From an uncultured Burkholderiales bacterium (GTDB lineage Bacteria; Pseudomonadota; Gammaproteobacteria; Burkholderiales; Burkholderiaceae_D): a DNA stretch of 7,957 bases. The notes under the pieces were generated by a model. It saw only the letters and a list, made by a program, of their open reading frames with translations. It did no database searches and was not told the DNA's origin. The position numbers were made by a program, and so were the translations under genes. The stretch is taken from NCBI GenBank assembly GCA_903904635.1, contig CAIVDH010000250.1, positions 1 to 7,957 of the forward strand, in the 5' to 3' direction. This document shows, one piece after another, positions 1 through 7,197 of this stretch (position 1 is its first letter; every line of letters begins with the position of its first letter).

Positions 1-232
1 CAGCCTGATGCGGCTGTATGCCCAGCGCCTCCACACATTTTTCACCCAGCAGCTTGCCCAGCTCTGCACCAATATCACTAAGCGCATCAAGATTTTCTGC
101 ATAACGACCGGCAAACGGATTGGCAATTACAGCAATGGCCACAGCACGGCGCGTGGGCGGATTAATCGGCTGCCCCATCTCCATACGCGTCTCATCGACT
201 TGCACAATTATTTTACGAATTTTTGCCTGCAT
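1..232 (-). CDS. DUF1185 / 'amino acid synthesis' family protein, second tandem copy (3' end cut off)
   Basis: The first 77 codons are present; the rest lies beyond the left edge. The N-terminus reads MQAKIRKIIVQVDETRMEMG. An NPFAGRY motif at residues about 39-45 matches NPYAGRY in the neighbouring 214-residue protein, which places it in PF06684. One member of that family has a solved structure with a variant Bacillus chorismate mutase-like fold; the biochemical role is unknown to me. The ATG at 232 is chosen because GGGAGCAGG lies just upstream; an in-frame ATG at 244 would add four residues but lacks that spacing. The gene starts 39 bp after the stop of its paralogue and is the last visible gene of the operon. 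Its divergence from copy 1 suggests an old duplication, possibly giving hetero-oligomer subunits. The family call is fairly sure, the function is not. Confidence 0.8.
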   Translation of the reverse strand, partial: MQAKIRKIIVQVDETRMEMGQPINPPTRRAVAIAVIANPFAGRYAENLDALSDIGAELGKLLGEKCVEALGIQPHQA

Positions 233-271
233 ACCTGCTCCCATGCTGATCGTTATGGTTGATTTTTCTGC

Positions 272-916
272 TTAACGCAGACCATCGAATTTGCTAATGC
301 CTTCAGGCGTCAAACCACCTACACGTTCATGCACCCGCGCGCCGGTCGACATCACCAGAATAAAAACAATTTCATCGGCCGCAGGCGCACCAGGCACCGA
401 CACTTCCATCGCATCAAAATGACTGCGCACATAGCTGGCCGTAATATGCGTAAGCGGCACATCAAGCTTCGCACCAGGCGGGCCGACTTTTTTTGTAGAA
501 GGCACAATTGCCAGCGGCCTGCTCTGCTGCGTAGTTGTGCTAGCCTGCCCTTGGGTATAACCAGCGCGGTCACCCTGCCAACCCAGCAACTCACGCATCG
601 CATAACCACCCGGCACATGCCACAGCGCGCCATGCTCAAGCTCGCCAGCGCTGCCTACGATGGCGCCCTTACCATAACAATGTATATCTTCCGGCTGCAG
701 TTTTAATGCAGCTAATAGTGTGCGTGCCATTTCCAGACCGACCGGATTCAATGCTTCCATCATCGGCAATATGTCGGCTTCATAGCGTCCGGCATACGGA
801 TTTTTCAGCACAGCCGCCACCGCACCGCGCACTTGTGGTTGCGCAGGTACTGGTCCGAATTCATGCGCAATACTTTCCACATGCGTGAACACTCTGCGTA
901 TTTCTATCAGGCTCAT
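272..916 (-). CDS. DUF1185 / 'amino acid synthesis' family protein (PF06684), first tandem copy
   Basis: This complete 214-residue protein has a normal length for PF06684. Recognisable stretches are NPYAGRY (39-45), a glycine-rich GKGAIVGSAGELEHGA (82-97), STKKVGPPGA (140-149) followed by LDVPLTH (151-157), and VSVPGAPAADEIVFILVMS near residues 172-190. No signal peptide or membrane segment is visible, so it is probably cytoplasmic. The Pfam name comes from the genomic context of a Bordetella structural-genomics target, not from an assay. AAGGA lies about 10 nt before the ATG, a usable ribosome binding site. It follows the UPF0280 gene by 37 bp and precedes a paralogue by 39 bp. In this operon a role in catabolism of an N-heterocycle (for example ring opening or processing of a reduced product) is more plausible than amino acid synthesis, but that is inference from context. 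Confidence 0.88.
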   Translation of the reverse strand: MSLIEIRRVFTHVESIAHEFGPVPAQPQVRGAVAAVLKNPYAGRYEADILPMMEALNPVGLEMARTLLAALKLQPEDIHCYGKGAIVGSAGELEHGALWHVPGGYAMRELLGWQGDRAGYTQGQASTTTQQSRPLAIVPSTKKVGPPGAKLDVPLTHITASYVRSHFDAMEVSVPGAPAADEIVFILVMSTGARVHERVGGLTPEGISKFDGLR

Positions 917-953
917 ACCAGATTCATCCTTATTATTTTCTGCACCGGCCGCA

Positions 954-1835
954 TCATGCAGCGCGCTTCAATGGTGCAGGCAAACAGTGCTGCGATATTC
1001 CTGCTGCACGACTCTGCGCCTGCAAAGTGAGCACTGCTGCAGTGATCACGCCATCATTCATCAATCTTTGCGCAAGCATCACACCTTGTTGCAATGCCTG
1101 TGCCACCAACGCATGCGGTAAAACACCTACAGCTGTAGTCACCAGCAAACTACCCAAATCGGAATCATCTTTGATGCTAGAGGCTGGTGCGCGCTGTATG
1201 GCTACATGTTCGGCATTCACTGCATTAGCAATCATGGTTGCTGCCGCATCAGCTGCTGCTGCATTTTTTGCCAGTACCGTCACACTGTCTGCAATACCCA
1301 GACTGAAACTTCTGCCGCGCCAGCCGGAAGTCGCAATGCCACGCACAGGCATGGATGCATCAATCATGAAACTGCCATTCGGCATGCCGGCATACTGCGC
1401 AATATCCGTTACCAGCCCAACATGATAGGACTGACCCTGTTGCAAATGCAGCGCGATGTCACCGCCATTATTAATGCTGGCGCGCGACACGCCCGGCGCG
1501 CGAGAATAAAAAGTCAGCATCTCATCGGCCACTGCACCGGCCACTGCTGCCATAGGCGTAATAAATTGCGCGCGATGCGGCCAGCAAGCGGCCAGCATAC
1601 GACGCGCCACTGCGCCTTGTACTGACATCGGCTGCAGTATCGTTTGCTGCATAGGCTGACGTAGCAACGACAACTCCGCCACCAGCTCAGGCAAAATTTC
1701 AGCAAAGCGTAACCAGGATGATTCGACTGCATCATGAATCGCTGCAGCATTGCCATCAGCACTAATGACCAGATCTATCGGACCATATTGGAAATGCCAG
1801 CGACCATCGTCAAGTAATGTGCGGGTAGGTTGCAT
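954..1835 (-). CDS. UPF0280 family protein, ApbE superfamily; candidate cytoplasmic flavin transferase
   Basis: The 293-residue product has the UPF0280 signatures in order: PMAAVAGAVAD (94-104), NNGGDI (122-127), GIATSGWRGRSFSLG (166-180), and IADSVTVLA (181-189). The NGGD loop and the later T...S/AD...T region correspond to the nucleotide- and metal-binding segments of ApbE, the FMN transferase that attaches FMN to a threonine or serine of target proteins. No signal peptide or lipobox is present, unlike many ApbE proteins, so it should act in the cytoplasm. The ATG lies 9 bp after the hnr stop, with AAAGAG overlapping that stop as a likely ribosome binding site. Position next to hnr suggests that it matures the Hnr flavoprotein. 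UPF0280 has no assigned function that I know of, so flavin transfer is an inference from fold family and neighbourhood. Confidence 0.85.
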   Translation of the reverse strand: MQPTRTLLDDGRWHFQYGPIDLVISADGNAAAIHDAVESSWLRFAEILPELVAELSLLRQPMQQTILQPMSVQGAVARRMLAACWPHRAQFITPMAAVAGAVADEMLTFYSRAPGVSRASINNGGDIALHLQQGQSYHVGLVTDIAQYAGMPNGSFMIDASMPVRGIATSGWRGRSFSLGIADSVTVLAKNAAAADAAATMIANAVNAEHVAIQRAPASSIKDDSDLGSLLVTTAVGVLPHALVAQALQQGVMLAQRLMNDGVITAAVLTLQAQSRAAGISQHCLPAPLKRAA

Positions 1836-1844
1836 GACTGCTCT

Positions 1845-3377
1845 TTAGCCCAGCATCGGTTTTTGTAATAGCGGCCACGGCCCGCTTTCAGCCGTCCACT
1901 GCACGACTCGCGAACGCTCAGTGCTCACCACATCATCCAGCGCACGCACACGATCAACATGACCACCCAGTCGTTCATAATCATCCAGCCGCATCGTAAA
2001 TTCTATCGGCGCCACGATCGCTGGTGTAGGCACATAACCAAACGACTGATCCGGCATACGCAACACATCCACCATCACCGTAATGCCGCCACCGGCCCAC
2101 ACATAGGCATGCGCACCACCGCACGTGACATTCGTAATTGCCTGCTTAATGGAATTGGTCAGCCAGACCGGATTGTCTGTCACACCGGCACGCAAAGAAC
2201 CACCAGCCCCAGCAAGAAACAACACGCTGGATAACGAAGGCTCACAGTTTTCAATAATTTTATCGACTACTTTCTGTACCGCCGCCGGCATCTCGGCGGC
2301 TACCGGCTGCAGCTGCGCATCCAGTACGAAGTAAGCCGCATGCTCACCCGTGGTTGAAGTCATCAGCAAGCGCATGCCGGCGCGTGCAACCTCGGCATCA
2401 AAGCCATCAATAATTTCCAGCGGATCAGCAATGTCCGTACCGCCCCAGCCATTGCCAGGATTAGCCACTTGAAAATAACGTCCTGGTGTGGATTTGCGGC
2501 CCTTCATTTTTATGCCGGACGGTGGCATATCCAGACAACGGCCGGCCTGATGCTCGCTCAACACACCCGTGATATGGTCATCCACCACCACCACTTCATC
2601 AACATGACCAAACCACTGCTTGGCAAACATACCTACCGCAGCCGAACCACAGCCCACGCGCATATGTTTTTCTTCAACCCCATCCACTATCGGCGCACGT
2701 CCTGCCTGCACGATCAGTTTTGCACCGCCTTCAATTTCTAATTCAACCGCCTGCTTATTACCCAGCGCCATCATCATGTCGCAGGTAATGCGCCCTTCTT
2801 TTTTCGTGCTGCCAGTCAGATGATGTACACCGCCTAACGACAACATTTGTGAACCATATTCTGCTGTTGTCACATGACCGACTTCTTCACCCTTGTGCCG
2901 TATGCTGGCTCGCTCAGGTCCGAGATAACGATCGGTATCTATCTTCACTTTGAAACTGCAATAACTGAAAATGCCTTCGGTGACGACAGTCACCATATCG
3001 ATGCCGCGCACTTTAGAAGCCACAATGAACGGCGCCGGTTTGTAATCCGGATAGGTAGTGCCCGCACCTACGCCAGTTACAAACAAGGCATCAGGCTCTT
3101 GATCTTCTGTCGTTGCAGGTTCTGCACTAATGCGCTGCATCAGCACCAGCGGATCAACGCGGGTGAGTACACCGCTGACATTTGCGTAACGATCGCATGC
3201 GCCAGTGCGTCCTTCCGTAATCTGGCATAGCACCGGGCACGCATTGCATTCCACCTTGTTGGCCGCCATGTTGTCACTACGTGGCCGTGATTTATCCATC
3301 ACCTGCGGTGGTGATGCTGCAGAGGGAAAATCCTCTGCATTGTCGTTACTGTGATCTACCCGGTTATGCGTGGTCAT
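1845..3377 (-). CDS. hnr: 6-hydroxynicotinate reductase homologue (iron-sulfur flavoprotein)
   Basis: The 510-residue product resembles proteins annotated as 6-hydroxynicotinate reductase. In Eubacterium barkeri this enzyme reduces 6-hydroxynicotinate to 1,4,5,6-tetrahydro-6-oxonicotinate and is reported to hold covalent flavin and iron-sulfur clusters. An N-terminal C-x2-C-x3-C-x9-C motif (C44, C47, C51, C61) probably binds a cluster. Six further cysteines (C140, C199, C243, C281, C378, C419) are scattered. Glycine-rich stretches include GVGAGT (102-107), GNGWGGTD (308-315) and AGAGGS (389-394). HHLTGST at 185-191 resembles an ApbE flavinylation site. There is no membrane segment. The first ATG, 15 bp after the upstream gene's stop, is kept, but it has no clear ribosome binding site. 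Met27 and Met37 are alternatives that retain all cysteines, and residues 1-36 look low-complexity and polar. The true substrate could be another hydroxylated N-heteroaromatic. Confidence 0.8.
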   Translation of the reverse strand: MTTHNRVDHSNDNAEDFPSAASPPQVMDKSRPRSDNMAANKVECNACPVLCQITEGRTGACDRYANVSGVLTRVDPLVLMQRISAEPATTEDQEPDALFVTGVGAGTTYPDYKPAPFIVASKVRGIDMVTVVTEGIFSYCSFKVKIDTDRYLGPERASIRHKGEEVGHVTTAEYGSQMLSLGGVHHLTGSTKKEGRITCDMMMALGNKQAVELEIEGGAKLIVQAGRAPIVDGVEEKHMRVGCGSAAVGMFAKQWFGHVDEVVVVDDHITGVLSEHQAGRCLDMPPSGIKMKGRKSTPGRYFQVANPGNGWGGTDIADPLEIIDGFDAEVARAGMRLLMTSTTGEHAAYFVLDAQLQPVAAEMPAAVQKVVDKIIENCEPSLSSVLFLAGAGGSLRAGVTDNPVWLTNSIKQAITNVTCGGAHAYVWAGGGITVMVDVLRMPDQSFGYVPTPAIVAPIEFTMRLDDYERLGGHVDRVRALDDVVSTERSRVVQWTAESGPWPLLQKPMLG

Positions 3378-3392
3378 GGTGGCGACTCATCA

Positions 3393-6185
3393 TCAACGCT
3401 GCAGCAGCGCAGCACGTACACGATCCGGTGTGGCCGGTATGGTTTTTACACGCACGCCAGTAGCATGATGCAGCGCATTGAGTATGGCCGGTGCAGTGGC
3501 CACCAACGCCGGCTCGCCTACGCCTTTTGCGCCATACGGGCCGATAGGCTCCGTATCTTCAATAATATGCACCGTCACAGGTGGCATATCACCGGCAGTA
3601 GGTATCAAATAATCATGCAGATTGTCAGTTCGCCCGCTGATGTATTCCTCCATCAACGCCATACCCAATCCCTGCGCGATACCACCGTGTATTTGTCCCT
3701 CAACCTGAGTCGGATTGACTGCGCGACCTACATCATGCGCAGCATGTATATGCAAAACTTTGATCGTGCCTAATTCGATATCGACTTCGATTTCTGCAAT
3801 CTGCGCCGCAAAGCCATAGGTTGCATACGGCACGCCCTGTCCGTTTGCGTCTAATGGCACAGTAGGCGGATTGAAATAACCACGACCCAGTGCGATGTCA
3901 CCATGCGCATCTGCAGTCAGTGTTTGCAGATCCAGTGATCTGACGATGTCATGCTGTGTGCCTGTCAGTATGGAACCCTGCACACTGAGCTGTACTGGTT
4001 CGGTAAGTTCTAGTTTTTGCAGTAACTGACGGCGCAAATCTTCACCAGCAAATTTTGCGGCATTACCGGATACAAAAGTTTGGCGCGACGCAGAAGACTT
4101 GCCCGCATCTTCAGTCAGATCTGTATCACCCATTACCTGATCAACCAATGCCAATGGCAAGCCCACCGCATCGGCAAAAATCTGCGGCATTACCGTTGCC
4201 GTACCCTGCCCGATTTCCTGCGCGCCGTTATATAAAAACAGCCGACCATTCGACCGCAACGCGCCCGTCATGGTTGAAGGATTCGCGATGACAGTATTGC
4301 CTATGCCGTACCACATGCTGGCAATACCAACACCACGACGCAGCGGTGTATTTTTGCCGGCATCATGATTGAATTGCTCTGCTGCTGCTTTGGCTTGTAT
4401 CCATGCAGGTTGCAAGGCTTGCAGACATTGCGTCATGCCCACGCTGGCTTGCAGTATCTGACCGGTGGCAGTCGGCTGACCTGCATGTATCGCATTCTTG
4501 AGGCGAAAAGCCAGCCCATCCATGCCAGTTTTTTCTGCCAGTTCATCAAGCAGCGCTTCGGTCACGATATGCGCTTGCGGTACGCCGAAACCACGAAATG
4601 CCCCTGCCACAGCATTGTTGGTATAGACCGCGCGCGTCAGTGCACGCAGATGCGGCACAAAATACGGCCCGGTGGAATGCACCGGCACGCGATTGGCCAC
4701 CGTACTGCCCCAGCTTGCATAAGCGCCGGTATTGAAATCGCCATGGAAATCCAGCGCCAGTAACTGGCCATCTGCATCGCACGCATAACGCGCATGGATA
4801 TGGGAAGGATGTCGCTTGGTGGTTGATACCATCGATTCACTACGACTGTATATCGTTCGCACTGCACGTTTTAACTTCCACGCCGCCACTGCCAGCAAAG
4901 GCTGCAGCGATACATCGAGCTTGCCGCCAAAGCCGCCACCGATTGCAGAGGGTACGATATGAATCGCCTCAGCCGGCAATTGCAATACGCGCGCCACTTC
5001 TTCTTTATCCATGACAGGCGTTTGCGTGCAAGCGAAAATGCGCAATCGCTCCACACCATTTTCAACAAACACTTCGGCATAGCCAGCCTCAGGTTCGATA
5101 TACGCGTGCTCAACATAACTGGTGCGGTAAGTATCTTCAGCAATATGTGCTGCTTGCAGCATGGCCTGATCTACATCACCTTTCACAACCCGACCGCGAC
5201 ACAATACATTTTCAGCAGCAAAATCATGCAGCAAGGCTGCCTTATCCATCAGCGCCTGCTCCGGCGTTTCCATCGCAGGCAGTGGCTGCCAGACTATCGG
5301 CATATCTGCTTCAGGTATGGCTTGCACAGCATGCATATCGCCAATGATCAGCATCACCGCTTCGCCACGCATGCGCACAAAGCCATCCGCCAATACAGGC
5401 TGATCTTTAGGCTGCGGAAAAACAGCAAAACTATTTTCAGGTACATCTGCAGCAGTCAGTACAGCAACGACTTGCGGATAACGATTGCGAAATGCATCAA
5501 GCCCGACAATATCAAAACGTGCACTTGCATGTGGCGAGCGCACCGTGCGCATCCACAAACAATCCGCAGGAAAATCATCAGCGCCGAATTTTTCAGCACC
5601 CGTTAATTTGGACTGCGCATCCAGACGCGCAACACGCGCACCGACGGCCTGCCCGGCCGCAGGCTCAGGCGAAATAGTCGGCGGTGCAGATAACGCCATC
5701 ACCGCTTCGACTATCTTGCGATAACCCGTACAACGGCACAGCACGCCGCCTAACCCATCTAATACTTGCTGCTCGCTAGGATATGGATGACGCTGCAATA
5801 TATCGGTTGCCGCCATCAGCATGCCGGGCGTGCAAATACCGCACTGCGCCGCACCATGCACCATAAATGACTGCTGCAGCGCATCGAGCTTGCCGCTTTG
5901 TGCGAGCCCTTCAACCGTTGTCACTTCACGTCCCGCGCACTGACCTGTAGCGGTGAGACAAGCGCAGACCTGCTCACCATCAAGCAACACTGTGCAGGCA
6001 CCGCAGTCACCGGCATTGCAACCGATCTTGGTGCCAGTCAGGCCGAGTTCATCGCGCAGCGTATCGGACAAGCGACGTGATGGATTACTCGCCTCTACGC
6101 TCTTGCCATTGACAGACATACGCAAGCTCGTCACAGCCTTAAATTCGCTGGACTTTTCGAACGGCTGATCAAGTGGCTTATTCAT
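3393..6185 (-). CDS. Molybdenum hydroxylase, fused [2Fe-2S] and molybdopterin-binding subunit (xanthine dehydrogenase family)
   Basis: The product has 930 residues from the chosen start. Residues 1-165 form the two-cluster iron-sulfur region: C56, C61, C64 and C74 ([2Fe-2S] ferredoxin type), then C115, C118, C150 and C152 (QCGIC and CRC, helical [2Fe-2S] domain). The remainder is the molybdopterin domain, with GGGFGGK (416-422), GAFRGFG (528-534), QEIGQG (656-661) and the catalytic glutamate in GVGEPA (E891). The layout and length match single-chain aldehyde oxidoreductase-like enzymes. The reaction expected is hydroxylation of an N-heterocycle or aldehyde with water as oxygen source, electrons passing through the clusters to the FAD subunit. 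The frame stays open to 6266, but the ATG at 6185 is preferred. It has AAAGG 6 nt upstream, overlaps the FAD-subunit stop by 8 bp, and avoids 27 unlikely residues. The substrate cannot be read from sequence; the Hnr neighbour points to nicotinate or a related ring. Confidence 0.92.
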   Translation of the reverse strand: MNKPLDQPFEKSSEFKAVTSLRMSVNGKSVEASNPSRRLSDTLRDELGLTGTKIGCNAGDCGACTVLLDGEQVCACLTATGQCAGREVTTVEGLAQSGKLDALQQSFMVHGAAQCGICTPGMLMAATDILQRHPYPSEQQVLDGLGGVLCRCTGYRKIVEAVMALSAPPTISPEPAAGQAVGARVARLDAQSKLTGAEKFGADDFPADCLWMRTVRSPHASARFDIVGLDAFRNRYPQVVAVLTAADVPENSFAVFPQPKDQPVLADGFVRMRGEAVMLIIGDMHAVQAIPEADMPIVWQPLPAMETPEQALMDKAALLHDFAAENVLCRGRVVKGDVDQAMLQAAHIAEDTYRTSYVEHAYIEPEAGYAEVFVENGVERLRIFACTQTPVMDKEEVARVLQLPAEAIHIVPSAIGGGFGGKLDVSLQPLLAVAAWKLKRAVRTIYSRSESMVSTTKRHPSHIHARYACDADGQLLALDFHGDFNTGAYASWGSTVANRVPVHSTGPYFVPHLRALTRAVYTNNAVAGAFRGFGVPQAHIVTEALLDELAEKTGMDGLAFRLKNAIHAGQPTATGQILQASVGMTQCLQALQPAWIQAKAAAEQFNHDAGKNTPLRRGVGIASMWYGIGNTVIANPSTMTGALRSNGRLFLYNGAQEIGQGTATVMPQIFADAVGLPLALVDQVMGDTDLTEDAGKSSASRQTFVSGNAAKFAGEDLRRQLLQKLELTEPVQLSVQGSILTGTQHDIVRSLDLQTLTADAHGDIALGRGYFNPPTVPLDANGQGVPYATYGFAAQIAEIEVDIELGTIKVLHIHAAHDVGRAVNPTQVEGQIHGGIAQGLGMALMEEYISGRTDNLHDYLIPTAGDMPPVTVHIIEDTEPIGPYGAKGVGEPALVATAPAILNALHHATGVRVKTIPATPDRVRAALLQR

Positions 6186-7017
6186 CTGCAGCCTTTGCAA
6201 TCGCTCTGCGCACCAGCGTTTGCGCTGCATCCAGCCGGTATGCACCCGTGCCACGCACATCATCAATTGGCGTTAGCACTGCGAGATCTTCCTCACTGAC
6301 CAGATTGCTCAGTGCACTATTTACAGGCTGGCCTATGATTTTTTTCTCCAACGCGCTTAAACGACGCGCAACCGCAGAACAAGAACCCACGGCAATGGCT
6401 GCATGCGTTACACAACCCTCATCTATTTCCATCACCACCGACACCATCACAATGGAAATCACCAGATAGCGCCGGTGTCCGAGCTTCAGAAAAGTGGAGC
6501 GTGCATTAGGCCGATGCGGTATCAGTATCGCGGTAACTAATTCATTTGCTGCGCGCGCAGTTTTGCGACTACCCAGCAAAAAATCCTGCACAGGCAAACG
6601 TCGTGTGCCATGCAATGAAGTCAGCTCCACCACGGCATCCAGCGCCATCAGCGCAGGAATGCCGTCTGCAGCCGGCGACGCATTACAAAGATTGCCCGCA
6701 ATCGTGCCGGTGTTTTGCACTTGTATTCCACCCACTTCACAAGCAGCGGCCTGCAGCCCATGCAATTGCGGTGGCAAGCTCGCCCGCACCAAGGTAGACC
6801 AGGTGGTAGCCGCACCAATGCGAACCATATCATCTTCTATATGGACGCCGGCCAGACCGGGTACTGCGGTGATATCAAGAATAGAACCGGAAACTGACGC
6901 GCTGGTTCGGGCAGGGAAAAAATCGGTGCCACCAGCGAGTACCTGCAAAGGGCCAGCGGCTAGCGCATGCAACGCTTCATTCAAGCTCGCCGGACGCAAA
7001 TATGCAGGCTGATTCAT
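6178..7017 (-). CDS. Molybdenum hydroxylase FAD-binding subunit (CoxM/CutM type)
   Basis: This 279-residue subunit should take electrons from the [2Fe-2S] clusters of the large subunit and pass them through FAD to NAD+ or another acceptor. FAD contacts are visible as LAGGTDF (27-33) and the NTGTIAGNLCNASPAAD segment (102-118). The C-terminal domain ends with RGTGAYR (255-261), typical of CO dehydrogenase medium-chain and xanthine dehydrogenase FAD domains. The length fits the family. The ATG at 7017 (MNQPAYLRPASL) is chosen because it places the conserved N-terminal 'Y-x-x-P-x-S-L-x-E-A' segment right at the start; a TTG at 7032 would add five residues. Neither start has a strong ribosome binding site. 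It is the first gene of the operon, and its last codons contain the ribosome binding site and start of the large-subunit gene, suggesting translational coupling. Confidence 0.9.
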   Translation of the reverse strand: MNQPAYLRPASLNEALHALAAGPLQVLAGGTDFFPARTSASVSGSILDITAVPGLAGVHIEDDMVRIGAATTWSTLVRASLPPQLHGLQAAACEVGGIQVQNTGTIAGNLCNASPAADGIPALMALDAVVELTSLHGTRRLPVQDFLLGSRKTARAANELVTAILIPHRPNARSTFLKLGHRRYLVISIVMVSVVMEIDEGCVTHAAIAVGSCSAVARRLSALEKKIIGQPVNSALSNLVSEEDLAVLTPIDDVRGTGAYRLDAAQTLVRRAIAKAADE

Positions 7018-7083
7018 GCGTAATGCCAGCAACAGCGACGTAACGAAGAAGTGAGCACCATGATTGTTTCGTTTTTCTTAAAA

Positions 7084-7089
7084 ATTATA
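7084..7089 (-). promoter_or_regulatory. Putative -10 box (TATAAT) of the molybdenum hydroxylase/hnr operon
   Basis: On the minus strand this reads TATAAT, a perfect match to the sigma-70 -10 consensus, about 67 bp before the ATG at 7017. The region 17-18 bp upstream (around 7107-7113) has no good TTGACA match, which would fit an activator-dependent or repressed catabolic promoter. One copy of the repeated 19-bp element sits directly upstream of the box, between the expected -35 and -10 positions. This is a pattern match only. Confidence 0.45.
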
Positions 7090-7092
7090 TTG

Positions 7093-7111
7093 TTTAGTGT
7101 CTGCTACATTT
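7093..7111 (+). repeat. 19-bp direct repeat, copy 1 (candidate operator)
   Basis: The sequence is TTTAGTGTCTGCTACATTT. It matches 16 of 19 positions of the copy at 7212-7230. Both copies hold an imperfect dyad, A-G-TGT-N5-ACA-T-T, here TGT at 7098-7100 and ACA at 7106-7108. It lies just upstream of the minus-strand TATAAT box, where a bound repressor would block the promoter. Confidence 0.5.
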
Positions 7112-7125
7112 CGGATACCGTAGCA
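7102..7125. repeat. Inverted repeat TGCTAC-N12-GTAGCA
   Basis: Perfect 6-bp arms at 7102-7107 and 7120-7125 overlap copy 1 of the direct repeat and the expected -35 region of the minus-strand promoter. It shares bases with the following palindrome. It could be an operator for a dimeric regulator; with 6-bp arms chance is possible. Confidence 0.35.
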
Positions 7126-7140
7126 TGAAAGAATCATGCT
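7122..7140. promoter_or_regulatory. 19-bp palindrome (AGCATGA-N5-TCATGCT), candidate operator
   Basis: Perfect 7-bp arms at 7122-7128 and 7134-7140 flank a 5-bp AAGAA spacer. It lies about 33-51 bp upstream of the minus-strand TATAAT box, a position that suits an activator or a shared regulator of both divergent genes. It has no following T-run in either direction, so a terminator is unlikely. Confidence 0.45.
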
Positions 7141-7197
7141 CGCAATATTTTTCAAAATTAGCATCGACTATTTTTAGCACTATCCAATCGATCTGTT

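Noticed and set aside
329..706. Plus-strand open frames opposite the DUF1185 gene
   Set aside because: The minus-strand frame carries the conserved family motifs; the plus-strand products are arginine- and histidine-rich shadows.
4959..5606. A 215-codon plus-strand open frame
   Set aside because: It lies wholly antisense to the molybdenum hydroxylase gene, whose motifs are clear in the other frame; its composition (many Arg, His, Ile) is that of a shadow frame and it resembles no family I know.
6186..6266. 27-codon N-terminal extension of the molybdenum hydroxylase large subunit
   Set aside because: The frame is open but overlaps the FAD-subunit gene by 89 bp, reads as unlikely sequence rich in Met, Arg and Trp, and the ATG at 6185 has a ribosome binding site and the normal N-terminus.
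3393..7017. Assignment as a true xanthine dehydrogenase (XdhA/XdhB)
   Set aside because: The [2Fe-2S] domains are fused to the molybdopterin domain and the FAD domain is separate, unlike XdhA/XdhB; no purine genes are nearby and the Hnr homologue points to a pyridine-type substrate.
7122..7140. Palindrome as a transcription terminator
   Set aside because: The stem is short, not GC-rich and lacks a following T-run; it lies between two divergent gene starts, where no terminator is expected.
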